DNA of 64,000 bases, from NCBI GenBank assembly GCA_015057325.1, contig SVEQ01000002.1, positions 248,001 through 312,000 on the forward strand. The letters run 5' to 3'. Every line of letters starts with the position of its first letter. Position 1 is the first letter of the stretch. The notes beneath the pieces are model-generated. The model saw only the letters and a list, made by a program, of their open reading frames with translations, did not search any database and had not been told where the DNA came from. Shown here piece after piece: positions 53,955 through 62,886 of the stretch. Source of the stretch: Lachnospiraceae bacterium (GTDB lineage Bacteria > Bacillota > Clostridia > Lachnospirales > Lachnospiraceae). Position numbers and translations under genes: made by a program.

Positions 53955-55559
53955 TTATTCCTTGCCTTCCTTATATTCTGAAGGGGTTACGCCCACATTC
54001 TTCTTAAATGTTCGACTAAAATAATTGGCATCGGAATATCCGACTTCCATACAAATCTCTTTCATACTCTTTGAAGAATTACGTAACAACTGCTTTGCTT
54101 TTTCTATTCTTATATTGGTCAGATACTCAATAAACGTACTTCCCGTTCGCTTCTTAAACAGTTTACTGAAATAGTAAGGACTTATATTAAGTTCCTTAGA
54201 TACATCATCAAGAATCAGATCCTTTGAATAGTTTTCTTCTATATATAACTGTGAGTTTTTAATTATATCCACACTGGTCTCGTCCTTTTTTGTAAGGATG
54301 TTGTGGCATACATTGGCAATCTTTGACAAAAACCACTCATTTAACTGTTCCATCGACTGCATGTTCATTACAGTATCAAGATACTCACTTCTCATATTAA
54401 ATCGATAGACCATCTGACTGTTTTCAAATCCGATTGTTTCCGCTCTTAATACAAACTCAAGGACTTTAAGTTTGATATCCTTTTCATTCTGTATGTGATT
54501 GGTTATCATCCAATCAAAAAACTCGTTAGCGTAATATGAGGCACGATTAACATTACCTTCCTCGATGTTCTTAAACAATGCCTTTTCCGTATCCATCGGA
54601 TAATCTTCCTCATAATTGCGAGTGGTGGTTATATCCTTAACATGAACAACCGAATCCGAACTGTTATAAGAAAGCGAACGCATAGCACCATTATACGATT
54701 CCGACAAATTATCGAGTTCCTCAATTGCTCCTACACCAACCCTGAATCTGGCATCAAACATTTTTCTAAGTTCTCTTGCCATTTTTCTTGCTTTCTCGAT
54801 TACCGAAACTCGAAGTTCATACTCATCATCTGGATTTGGAATACTCATTGGAACAAAAACCAAAATCATGTTACCCATCATCGCACCGACACAGCAATCG
54901 AAGAACGTCTTTATAGCATCCTTAATTCTCGAATACTCTTTTTGGAGTCGTACACTGGTTCCGATTGTATTCTCCATTTTATCCTTATCGCCTGCTTCAC
55001 CAAACTGAATCGACATTATAAAACCGGCATTATCCTCAATTCCTAAAAGAGTTCTGAAATTATTAAGTTCATCTTCCCCGCTATTCTGGTAGATAAGTGA
55101 ATAAATGAATCCATTCTCGATAATAGGTGTGACAATCTCAAGCTTTTCTTTGTTGGCCAGATCCTCACTTCTTTTAATCTTAGTCTGATCAACCTTTTCC
55201 ATAGCCTTCTTCAAGGTTGCAACTATTGTATCTTTATCTATTGGCTTGTTAAGATATTCAAGAACGCCAATGTCTATTGCATCCTTTGCATAATCAAACT
55301 TCACAAAAGCGCTTACTACAATGAAAAGAATGCCATCATTGCTTTTTCTTATCTCTCTCATTGCTTCAATACCATTAATTCCCGGCATCTGAATATCCAT
55401 GAAAACGATATCCGGTCTGAAGTATTCTGCTGTCTCAATTACTTTTCTTCCGGTATTGGCACATTCAATCACACATTTTTCCGGAAAATTATTCTCAATT
55501 ATGAACTTTAATGCATCAATAACTATACTTTCGTCATCAGCTATTAATATCTTATACAT
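53955..55559 (-). CDS. YesN-type response regulator, receiver plus AraC domain
   Basis: 534 aa. N-terminal receiver (about residues 1-120) with DDE acidic pocket (ILIADDESIV), phosphoacceptor Asp55 (FMDIQMPG) and Lys in YLNKPID. A middle region (about 130-420) is of unknown fold. The C-terminal AraC DNA-binding domain (about 430-530) has DLILDDVSKELNISPYYFSK and the second helix-turn-helix MKEICMEVGYSDANYFSRTF. Overlaps the kinase gene by 8 bp. Probable activator of the adjacent xylFGH operon. Confidence 0.92.
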   Translation of the reverse strand: MYKILIADDESIVIDALKFIIENNFPEKCVIECANTGRKVIETAEYFRPDIVFMDIQMPGINGIEAMREIRKSNDGILFIVVSAFVKFDYAKDAIDIGVLEYLNKPIDKDTIVATLKKAMEKVDQTKIKRSEDLANKEKLEIVTPIIENGFIYSLIYQNSGEDELNNFRTLLGIEDNAGFIMSIQFGEAGDKDKMENTIGTSVRLQKEYSRIKDAIKTFFDCCVGAMMGNMILVFVPMSIPNPDDEYELRVSVIEKARKMARELRKMFDARFRVGVGAIEELDNLSESYNGAMRSLSYNSSDSVVHVKDITTTRNYEEDYPMDTEKALFKNIEEGNVNRASYYANEFFDWMITNHIQNEKDIKLKVLEFVLRAETIGFENSQMVYRFNMRSEYLDTVMNMQSMEQLNEWFLSKIANVCHNILTKKDETSVDIIKNSQLYIEENYSKDLILDDVSKELNISPYYFSKLFKKRTGSTFIEYLTNIRIEKAKQLLRNSSKSMKEICMEVGYSDANYFSRTFKKNVGVTPSEYKEGKE

Positions 55560-57036
55560 TCTGTTTCTCCTTTATATCCTTCGGAATAAAAAGTGCAACC
55601 TCCGTACCCATATTAGGACCAACACTTGTTATCTCTATAACATCATCACTATTATAGAAGTTTCTCATTCTCATTATAACATTATCTATGCCGATTCCAC
55701 CCTCTTTGTCGGAATCAATTTTATCTGAAGTCTCATTGTTCATTATTCGATTGATCACCTCTGCAGGCATACCCAAACCGTTGTCTCTTACGGAAATAAC
55801 AATGTTATCATCTTCTTCCGTAACGGAAACATCAATCCTCTTCTCCCATTCTACTTCAGGGAAACCATGCTTAATACAGTTTTCAACTATCGGCTGTAAT
55901 ATCATACCCGGAATACTTACATTAAGCAAGGACTCATCAACATTCTTGTTGTAGACAAGTTCTCCGGAATAGCGTACATTTATAATGTATATATAGTCAT
56001 CAACTATCTTTAATTCCTCCCCGATAGAAGATGTGTGATCATTCTGTTTTATCTTAAATCTGAAGAAATCCGCCACCTTATGAATATACTTATATGTCTT
56101 ATCGGCATTCTCCATCATAGCAAGCTGCGCACCGGCATTTAACGTATTAAACAAAAAATGCGGATTAATCTGCGCCTGCAAGTATTTAAGCTGTGCATCT
56201 TTGACCGCTGTTTCCATTCGGATGGATTGTTCCCTTAAAGCACTTTCCGTCTCCATACTCTTTCTAAACTTCTCAATGTAATCCTTAAGACTTATTACCA
56301 TCTGGTTAAATGAACGGTTAACTATACCTATTTCATTTACCGAACTTGACTCTACAAGCATTACATCAAGATTACCGTTTCCGACTTCAGTCGCAGTGTC
56401 GGCAAGTTTTCTGAGCGGTTCTGTAAGTCGCTTTATCATAAGAAGCAAAACACATATATCCAATCCGCCTGTCAGCAAAAGGATGACTATATATATGATT
56501 TCAGTATACTTTGTTAAACTGAGCATATTCTTGTACGAAAGTGAATTGTTATGAAACATTGTGTTGTTCAAATCCGTCATATATGCAGTCATATACTCGT
56601 ATATTTTATTCGCGTTTGTTTGATAGTTTTGATACTTTTCTATATTTCTGGTCTTTTTTGCAAGCACCGCCTGATTAACATACATAACATAACTGTCCGA
56701 CATATTATACAAACTGTTTTCTCTGACATCCATCTCCGTCATCGGATATACATGCTTATATCTGTCGATAAGTTCCTTATATGACTCAACATCATTATAA
56801 AACTTATTAAGTATATTCTCATCCTTTGAATTAATATACTCTTGCATTTCCAGCTGAAGACTGTCTAGCTTATCTCTTATTTCCATCAGCTGTCTGTTTC
56901 CATCATAGGCTCCATCAACATTATCAATGATGGATTTCATGTTTTGGAAAATAAACAAATTAACTACAAACATCAAGCAAAATGTTACGAGAAATATATA
57001 TACTATTTGGTCACGAAACGATCTTCTACTCCTCAT
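55552..57036 (-). CDS. LytS/YesM-type sensor histidine kinase
   Basis: 494 aa. Two transmembrane helices (about residues 12-30 and 175-195) flank a helical extracytoplasmic domain, followed by HAMP (about 197-250), a His_kinase segment with QAQINPHFLFNTLN (phosphorylated His), and an HATPase domain with VENCIKHGF (N box) and RDNGLGMPAE (G1 box). It is between a membrane-anchored sugar-binding protein and the response regulator, overlapping both genes, which signals a three-component system. Confidence 0.93.
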   Translation of the reverse strand: MRSRRSFRDQIVYIFLVTFCLMFVVNLFIFQNMKSIIDNVDGAYDGNRQLMEIRDKLDSLQLEMQEYINSKDENILNKFYNDVESYKELIDRYKHVYPMTEMDVRENSLYNMSDSYVMYVNQAVLAKKTRNIEKYQNYQTNANKIYEYMTAYMTDLNNTMFHNNSLSYKNMLSLTKYTEIIYIVILLLTGGLDICVLLLMIKRLTEPLRKLADTATEVGNGNLDVMLVESSSVNEIGIVNRSFNQMVISLKDYIEKFRKSMETESALREQSIRMETAVKDAQLKYLQAQINPHFLFNTLNAGAQLAMMENADKTYKYIHKVADFFRFKIKQNDHTSSIGEELKIVDDYIYIINVRYSGELVYNKNVDESLLNVSIPGMILQPIVENCIKHGFPEVEWEKRIDVSVTEEDDNIVISVRDNGLGMPAEVINRIMNNETSDKIDSDKEGGIGIDNVIMRMRNFYNSDDVIEITSVGPNMGTEVALFIPKDIKEKQNV

Positions 57037-58042
57037 TTAGATACCTCTCGACATTATCTTTAGTAACAATTGTATCCTCAACAATAATATGCTCATTTAT
57101 ATTTCCTGTTTTTAGATAATTGGTCATAGAATCAATACACATCATTCCGGCCTGTGATGCATCCGCATCAACAAGCGCAGAAAAATAACCATCCTTAACA
57201 GCCTTAAGCAATGAACCGGTAATACCGGTACCAATAATCTGTGCATCCGGTGAAAGCGAGTAATCTTTTATTGCCTGATACATCATCTGCGTATCTCTTT
57301 CATTCATACATATAACAATATCTGGTTGTAACGCTTTCGAACTTAAGATGTCATCTATCTTATTCATAAATCTGAAATTAAGTGTGCCATCAACTTCTTC
57401 TTCAATGAAATCAACATCCAAATGATTACCTTCGTATTGAAGAGTTTCTTTTATACCGTTTATAATCTCGTTTGTTCCTTCATCTGCATTATCATCTACA
57501 AGAACCATAACTTTAGGAGTTCTTGTTTTGGTAATATCAATAATAATACGGCCGTATTCTCTTCCCAAATCATACTGACCAAGTTCGACAAAGGATTTTC
57601 TTCTGCTGCCCGGACAATCCGTTAAAATTGTAATTATCGGTGTTTCTTCATTACTTGTTTCATTTATACTATCTTTTAATGCTTCATCATCCGATGCTTC
57701 AACAAATATTCCATCAGCCTTCATAGCAGCCGCCATTTTGACATAATCAGAATTAGTGTAGCTTAAATTAAGACTCTCTTTAAGTCTCTCCACGTATATT
57801 CCGCGAGGCTTACCGTATTCCCTTGCCTGCTCATATATATGATTGGCTGTATAAGAATCCTCGGATTTACTGATAAAAATATAGTGATAGTTATAAGTAG
57901 TCTCATCTTCAGATAAACTTTTAAATTTAATATGAACAAATACAAAAATCCCGATAATAATGAGTAATAACGCAAGTAGAAATACTACCATTCTTATCTC
58001 GTATTTGTCTGCTAGCAGTCTTGCCTTTTTGTGTTCATTCAT
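57026..58042 (-). CDS. Membrane-anchored sugar-binding sensor (XylFII-like)
   Basis: 338 aa. Uncleaved N-terminal transmembrane anchor (about residues 15-37, VVFLLALLLIIIGIFVFVHI) and a periplasmic-binding-like domain (about 50-330) with MAAAMKADGIFVEASD, GREYGRIIIDI and GTGITGSLLKAVKDGYFSALVD. It has no lipobox, unlike the transporter's own binding protein. In Clostridium beijerinckii, XylFII of this design activates the LytS kinase when bound to xylose. The start at 58040-58042 has GAGG upstream. It overlaps the kinase gene by 11 bp. Confidence 0.85.
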   Translation of the reverse strand: MNEHKKARLLADKYEIRMVVFLLALLLIIIGIFVFVHIKFKSLSEDETTYNYHYIFISKSEDSYTANHIYEQAREYGKPRGIYVERLKESLNLSYTNSDYVKMAAAMKADGIFVEASDDEALKDSINETSNEETPIITILTDCPGSRRKSFVELGQYDLGREYGRIIIDITKTRTPKVMVLVDDNADEGTNEIINGIKETLQYEGNHLDVDFIEEEVDGTLNFRFMNKIDDILSSKALQPDIVICMNERDTQMMYQAIKDYSLSPDAQIIGTGITGSLLKAVKDGYFSALVDADASQAGMMCIDSMTNYLKTGNINEHIIVEDTIVTKDNVERYLNEE

Positions 58043-58076
58043 CACATATACCTCAAGCACCTTGACTATTTCAAAA

Positions 58077-58113
58077 AAACGGAACCGCATATACTTCATA
58101 CATGGTTCCGTTT
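58077..58113 (-). terminator. Terminator of glnN
   Basis: 10-bp stem AAACGGAACC / GGTTCCGTTT with a 17-nt loop, followed on the minus strand by a T-run, 25 bp after the glnN stop. No separate strong promoter for the sensor operon was found between it and 58042, so partial readthrough may matter. Confidence 0.7.
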
Positions 58114-58137
58114 AATAATTACAAAACAATAACAGTT

Positions 58138-60252
58138 TTATGCGTAGAACAGAATATCCTCATACTGAGGGAATGGCCAATATTCTTTGCCGACAAGTTC
58201 TTCCAATCTATCAGCCGGCTTTCTGACCTTGCTCATAGCTGCAAACACATCATTATAGAAGCAATGTGCCGCTTTCTCCATATCGCCCTCTAAAGCGATT
58301 GCCTTCTCATCAAGTTCTTCAAGCTCTTTGGTACGTGCAATAAGTTCCTTAAGTTCCTTGGCAATTTCCTTAAGCACATCCTCCTGAACAGAAGTATCTA
58401 TTCCGATTGCTTTTAATTCATTAACACCTTTTGCTGTATCTGCCTCATACTTCATAACAGCAGGAACAATCTGCTTCTTGACCATATCAAGCATAGTCTT
58501 TGCTTCGATATTAATCTGCTTTGAGTAATTCTCATAGTATATCTCAGCACGAGACTTAAGTTCTGCCTTTGATAATACATTGAACTTCTCAAACATTGCA
58601 ATGTTATCATCATTCTCATAAGCCTTAACAGCATCAACAAGACATTTGATATTAGGAAGTCCACGTTTTTCGGCTTCCTTAACCCACTCATCGGAATATC
58701 CGTCACCGTTAAATACTATTCTCTTATGCTTTCCGATAAGTTCTTTTATCTTGTCATGAACAGCCATTTCAAAGTTATCTGCCTTCTCAAGATCATCCGC
58801 CACCTGGCATAATGCATCTGCAACGATAGTGTTAAGAATTATATTCGGTGTTGCAATAGACTGCGTTGAGCCCACCATACGGAACTCAAACTTATTACCT
58901 GTAAATGCAAATGGTGATGTACGGTTTCTGTCTGTTGCATCCTGCATAAATGAAGGAAGTGTTGAAACTCCCGATTCATATGTCTTACCCTGTATTGAGC
59001 TTGTAGCCTCTCCTGTTGTATCAAGCTGTTTTAATACATCATCAAGCTGCTCACCAAGATATACGGAAATGATTGCCGGTGGTGCCTCATTTGCACCAAG
59101 TCTGTGGTCATTTCCCGGTGATGATGCCGAAAGTCTTAACAAATCAGCATGCTCATCAACAGCCTTAAGTATTGTTGTAAGGAACAATAAGAACTGTACA
59201 TTCTCATGAGGTGTTTTACCCGGCTCTAAAAGATTAATGCCGTCGTCCGTTCCTATTGACCAGTTGTTGTGCTTACCTGAACCATTTACACCCTCAAAAG
59301 GCTTCTCATGTAAAAGACAAGCAAGATTGTGATGCTCTGCAACACGCTTCATTGTCTCCATTATAAGCTGATTGTGATCTGTTCCTATATTAGTTGTTGC
59401 ATATATGGGTGCCAACTCATGCTGGCAAGGTGCAACCTCGTTATGCTGTGTTTTTGCAGATATTCCAAGCTTCCACAATTCGATATTTAAGTCATGCATA
59501 TACGAAAGAACTCTGCGTCTTACCGAACCGAAATAGTGATCGTCTAATTCCTGACCTTTTGGAGGCATTGCACCAAACAAAGTACGTCCCGTAAAAATAA
59601 GATCCTTTCTCTTATCAAAATCGTCCTTATCAACAAGGAAATATTCCTGTTCAGGTCCTACGTATGTAACAACACTCTTAGAAGTTGTGTTACCAAAAAG
59701 CTTAAGTATTCTCATAGCCTGAGTACTTACCGCTTCTACCGAACGCAAAAGAGGAATCTTCTTATCAAGTGCCTCTCCTGTATATGAAGAAAATGCTGTC
59801 GGAATGCAAAGTACAGTAGTTCCGTCCGGTGATTCCTTAACAAATGCAGGGGACGTGCAATCCCAAGCTGTATAGCCTCTGGCTTCATTTGTTGCTCGAA
59901 GTCCGCCTGAAGGGAATGAAGAAGCATCCGGTTCGCCCTTGATAAGCTCCTTGCCGGAAAAGTCCATCATAACCTTACCGTCACCTGTTGGGTTGATAAA
60001 TGAATCATGCTTTTCAGCAGTAATGCCGGTCATAGGCTGGAACCAATGTGTATAATGTGTCGCTCCTTTTTCAATAGCCCAATCCTTCATTGCATTAGCA
60101 ACAGTATCTGCTATTGCCGGATTAAGTTCTTTGCCAAGTTCAATTGTCTTCTTAAGTTCTTTGTAAACAGCCTTTGGAAGACGCTCTCTCATTGCAGCAT
60201 CATTAAACACGTTAGAACCGAAAATCTCTGTAACATTAACATTATCGTTCAT
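58138..60252 (-). CDS. glnN: Glutamine synthetase type III
   Basis: 704 aa, normal for GSIII and far longer than GSI. N-terminal GSIII domain with [20 protein letters not shown] and [21 protein letters not shown]. The catalytic core includes [19 protein letters not shown] (metal Glu), [19 protein letters not shown] and [15 protein letters not shown] (substrate His). It makes glutamine from glutamate, ammonium and ATP and forms a large cytoplasmic oligomer. A terminator-like hairpin in its leader and an ANTAR regulator gene just upstream suggest antitermination control. Start ATG has AAGGAG. Confidence 0.96.
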   Translation of the reverse strand: MNDNVNVTEIFGSNVFNDAAMRERLPKAVYKELKKTIELGKELNPAIADTVANAMKDWAIEKGATHYTHWFQPMTGITAEKHDSFINPTGDGKVMMDFSGKELIKGEPDASSFPSGGLRATNEARGYTAWDCTSPAFVKESPDGTTVLCIPTAFSSYTGEALDKKIPLLRSVEAVSTQAMRILKLFGNTTSKSVVTYVGPEQEYFLVDKDDFDKRKDLIFTGRTLFGAMPPKGQELDDHYFGSVRRRVLSYMHDLNIELWKLGISAKTQHNEVAPCQHELAPIYATTNIGTDHNQLIMETMKRVAEHHNLACLLHEKPFEGVNGSGKHNNWSIGTDDGINLLEPGKTPHENVQFLLFLTTILKAVDEHADLLRLSASSPGNDHRLGANEAPPAIISVYLGEQLDDVLKQLDTTGEATSSIQGKTYESGVSTLPSFMQDATDRNRTSPFAFTGNKFEFRMVGSTQSIATPNIILNTIVADALCQVADDLEKADNFEMAVHDKIKELIGKHKRIVFNGDGYSDEWVKEAEKRGLPNIKCLVDAVKAYENDDNIAMFEKFNVLSKAELKSRAEIYYENYSKQINIEAKTMLDMVKKQIVPAVMKYEADTAKGVNELKAIGIDTSVQEDVLKEIAKELKELIARTKELEELDEKAIALEGDMEKAAHCFYNDVFAAMSKVRKPADRLEELVGKEYWPFPQYEDILFYA

Positions 60253-60273
60253 AATCTTTACTCCTTATGAAGA

Positions 60274-60301
60274 AAGGGTATTCTCAAGCGAGAACACCCT
60301 T
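60274..60301 (-). promoter_or_regulatory. Terminator-like hairpin in glnN leader (possible ANTAR target)
   Basis: In the minus-strand transcript AAGGGUGUUCUC pairs with GAGAAUACCCUU (12 bp, one G-U) around GCUU, followed by a short U/C-rich stretch and then the glnN ribosome binding site. It sits about 30 nt after the predicted transcription start. The preceding gene encodes an ANTAR antiterminator, so this is a candidate attenuator; the U-tract is weak. Confidence 0.5.
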
Positions 60302-60334
60302 ATAATTTTATATATATCCGCTTCAACAGTTAAT

Positions 60335-60363
60335 AATATAAACCAATTAATATCAAAAATCAA
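60335..60363 (-). promoter_or_regulatory. Promoter of glnN
   Basis: Minus-strand TTGATT (60363-60358), 17-nt spacer, TATATT (60340-60335). Gives a leader of about 75 nt that contains the hairpin at 60274-60301. Confidence 0.6.
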
Positions 60364-60377
60364 GTTTTTTGTGATTT

Positions 60378-60968
60378 TCAATCTCCCCACTTGTCTATTA
60401 TCTCTTCTGCAAGTATTTTCTTGGATATACATCTGTTCATAGACTCTTTTACTATATAACTGTGAGCCTCTTCTTCTGTCATATTTTCATTGGCAATTAG
60501 GAACCATTTCGCCTTGTTAATAATACGCTGCTCGCGTAATTTATCCTCAGTTGTCGAGAGTCTGTTCTCCAACTCAAGAATCTTATTCCTGTCGGCAACG
60601 AGATGTCTTATGCACTGACTGATTGTTCTTCCATTGATTGGCTTTGAAACCGCAATGATGCCGTAGTCTATAACATGTTCTGCAACATCATCAGCTATCT
60701 CGCCCGGGGTAACAAGCAATATACCCGCTGAAGTTCTTGTTGCAACGTCTATCGAAAACTCAACTCCCATATCATCAGGAAGAGGTGTATTAATTACAAC
60801 AATGTCGTATCCTCTTGCCAGCAACTGTCGTTGTGCATGTGAAATACTCTTTGCAATATCTATTACATCGAACTGTGCTCTTGGAAGCACGCGTTTCACC
60901 AGCGTATTAAATTGTTCAGCAGCAGATACTATCAACAACGAGTACTGCCTGTCTGTCTTTCTGTCCAT
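60378..60968 (-). CDS. ANTAR-domain antitermination regulator with pseudo-receiver
   Basis: 196 aa. The N-terminal receiver-like domain (about residues 1-120) lacks phosphorylation residues: the acidic pocket reads LLIVSAAEQF and the phosphoacceptor position is Asn60 (VVINTPLPDD). A coiled linker (about 125-145, ELENRLSTTEDKLREQ) leads to a C-terminal ANTAR RNA-binding domain (about 145-190, INKAKWFLIANENMTEEEAHSYI and then SMNRCISKKILAEEII). ANTAR proteins bind paired RNA hairpins and prevent termination. Lies between the GlnA-like gene and glnN. The ATG at 60966-60968 has a poor RBS; a GTG three codons earlier is an alternative. Confidence 0.88.
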   Translation of the reverse strand: MDRKTDRQYSLLIVSAAEQFNTLVKRVLPRAQFDVIDIAKSISHAQRQLLARGYDIVVINTPLPDDMGVEFSIDVATRTSAGILLVTPGEIADDVAEHVIDYGIIAVSKPINGRTISQCIRHLVADRNKILELENRLSTTEDKLREQRIINKAKWFLIANENMTEEEAHSYIVKESMNRCISKKILAEEIIDKWGD

Positions 60969-61020
60969 ACACTTCACCCGAAACGTAAATTTATCGTTCT
61001 ATCCTTTTCTTTCTTATAGA

Positions 61021-62193
61021 CTATCTTGTATAACTTTCAACAAGTTCTTTTGGAAGAATAGCATTGATAAAATCACTACCTGCCGCAACCTTGCTTGCCT
61101 CTTTTTTGGAGGTAGGAAGAAAGATTCCGTCAGGATCCATTTCTTTTGGAAGCGAAAGCTTATTCTCAATACCGTAAAGAGCTGCATGAATAAGTAATGC
61201 ATACGCAAGATACGGATTACTAAGCGCATCCGGCGAACGAAGCTCGATAAACGGCTTACCTTTAATCTTTGAAATATATATAAGTCCCGTCTCATCCGCA
61301 CCGGACCAGTTAATTCTGTCAGGTGCCGTTCCTGTTCCAAATCTTGCATAAGAACTGTCTGACGGATTGAGGAACAATGTCATATCGGAAATCTTATCGA
61401 TTATTCCAGCTGCGATATAATCACTTACATCTGTTCCGTCGTTGCTTTCTGCAAAAATATTGATATGATATCCGTTACCCGGCTTATCCTCAAGAGGAAC
61501 CGGCGAGAAATCAGCATACAAACCGTTTCTGTCAGCAACAGTACTTACAACCATCTTAAATGTAGTCATCTGGTCTGCAGCCTTAACCGGCTTACCGTAA
61601 TGGAAGTCTATCTCATTTTGTCCCGGGCCGCTTTCATGGTGAGAGCGTTCCGGTATAAGTCCCATTTTCTCTATTGTAAGACATATTTCTCTTCTAATAT
61701 TCTCGCCTTTGTCTGCAGGTGCAATATCCATATATCCGGCATCATCATATGGCTGTTTTGTTATATTGCCATCATCATCCTTCTTAAACAGATAAAACTC
61801 TGCCTCTGAACTGAAATGAAACTGTATGCCGGCCTGTTTTGCCTTCTTAACCGCATTTTTAAGAATAGTTCTAGTGTCAGCAACAAAAGGTTCTCCATCT
61901 GCAGTGCAAACATCACAAAACATTCTGATAACACGTCCGCTATCCGGGCGCCATGGAAGAACAGAGAGCGTTGACGCATCAGGCTTAAGATACAAATTAG
62001 CACCCTTGCATCCCTCAAAACCAACGATTCCATGCGGATTAATCGGTATTCCATCCTCAAATGCCTTACCAATCTCCGAAGGCATAATTGAAATATTCTT
62101 CTGAACACCGAATGCATCCCTGAATGCGAGTCTTATGAACTTGGCATCCTCTCTTTCAATATATTCAAGTATTTCTTCTAATGTCTCGTTCAT
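61021..62193 (-). CDS. Short GlnA-like protein, probably not a normal glutamine synthetase
   Basis: 390 aa versus about 440 for GSI. The fold markers are clear: IRLAFRDAFGVQKNISI, SSEAEFYLFK (metal Glu), ERSHHESGPGQNEIDFHYG, GNGYHINIF (substrate His), ELRSPDALSNPYLAYALL. However, the ammonium-site loop FDGSSIEGF is replaced by NPHGIVGFEG (no Asp), the Glu flap (NSYKRLVPGYEAP) by SSYARFGTGTAPDRI (no Glu), and the C-terminal ~50 residues are absent. A gamma-glutamyl ligase with another amine substrate, or a nitrogen sensor, fits better. It is followed after 52 bp by the ANTAR gene. Start has GAGGAG. Confidence 0.82.
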   Translation of the reverse strand: MNETLEEILEYIEREDAKFIRLAFRDAFGVQKNISIMPSEIGKAFEDGIPINPHGIVGFEGCKGANLYLKPDASTLSVLPWRPDSGRVIRMFCDVCTADGEPFVADTRTILKNAVKKAKQAGIQFHFSSEAEFYLFKKDDDGNITKQPYDDAGYMDIAPADKGENIRREICLTIEKMGLIPERSHHESGPGQNEIDFHYGKPVKAADQMTTFKMVVSTVADRNGLYADFSPVPLEDKPGNGYHINIFAESNDGTDVSDYIAAGIIDKISDMTLFLNPSDSSYARFGTGTAPDRINWSGADETGLIYISKIKGKPFIELRSPDALSNPYLAYALLIHAALYGIENKLSLPKEMDPDGIFLPTSKKEASKVAAGSDFINAILPKELVESYTR

Positions 62194-62245
62194 ATGTATC
62201 TCCTCTCTTTTCTATCAAATCTTGCTGTTTAGTTACATTTTAAAA

Positions 62246-62857
62246 ACGGACGCATACTTATTTTTAAATGTATCATGTTCATGTATGCCTGATTGTCCGG
62301 ATATAAGAGTTTCTAGGTATTACGGAAAAGTTTTCTTATATTACGCGGCACTGTTCCAATTCGACATCCTGTCTCAATGGAACATGCCGAACATCCATGT
62401 TCGGCAACCGCTGTCTATTCAACGTAATACCAAGAAACTCTAATATCCTACCAAATGTCAAACATGAATCATAATACATTAAAACCAAGTATGCTGTCTG
62501 TCGGCTTAAAATGTAGCCAAACAGCCAATACGTAGCGTCCACTATGATGCGAGCCGCCTGCGGCGAGTCGCGTCCCTTGGCTGATTTGATGCACTTTCGT
62601 ACATAACGAAACAGCGTGAGATTATCTGTGTGTGCAATATCCTGTGGAATATGGTAGGTGTTTAGAGGTTGTTGGTATGCCGTGATTAACATAGCGATGC
62701 GAGCCATGGATGGCGAGCAAGGCATCATTGAGCCACGATGGCGAATTGATAGCCGGTCGCGTATTATAAGAAAGTGTTGTCGGCATACCTACAACCTCTT
62801 AGCACCGGACATTCTGACACAGGATATGCATACATCTGATAATCTATACGCGTCCGT
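62246..62857 (-). ncRNA. 612-bp nearly symmetric inverted-repeat element, candidate structured RNA
   Basis: Fills most of a 693-bp gap between carB and the GlnA-like gene. Outer arms start with ACGGACGC at 62246 and its complement ending at 62857, and match over about 60 bp imperfectly. Each half then holds a 136-nt hairpin: 62306-62441 (AGAGTTTCTAGGTATTACG arm) and 62664-62799 (AGAGGTTGTTGGTATGCCG arm), each 19-bp stem with one mismatch and the two stems similar to each other. Inside the first is a perfect 10-bp hairpin at 62385-62406. The centre (62553-62564) is GCCGC-CT-GCGGC. On the minus strand the outer stem ends in TTTTT (62246-62242), suiting RNA release. A palindromic mobile element is the alternative. 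Confidence 0.5.
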
Positions 62858-62886
62858 CATATATAAAAGTGTATTAAACAGCAATT

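Noticed and set aside
58043-58137. Dedicated promoter for the XylFII-like sensor operon
   Set aside because: No -35/-10 pair with proper spacing was seen; the interval is dominated by the glnN terminator.
62336-62728. 130-aa minus-strand open frame within the inverted-repeat element
   Set aside because: No ribosome binding site and no recognised motif; it spans one hairpin domain and the symmetric centre, so the open frame is more likely incidental.
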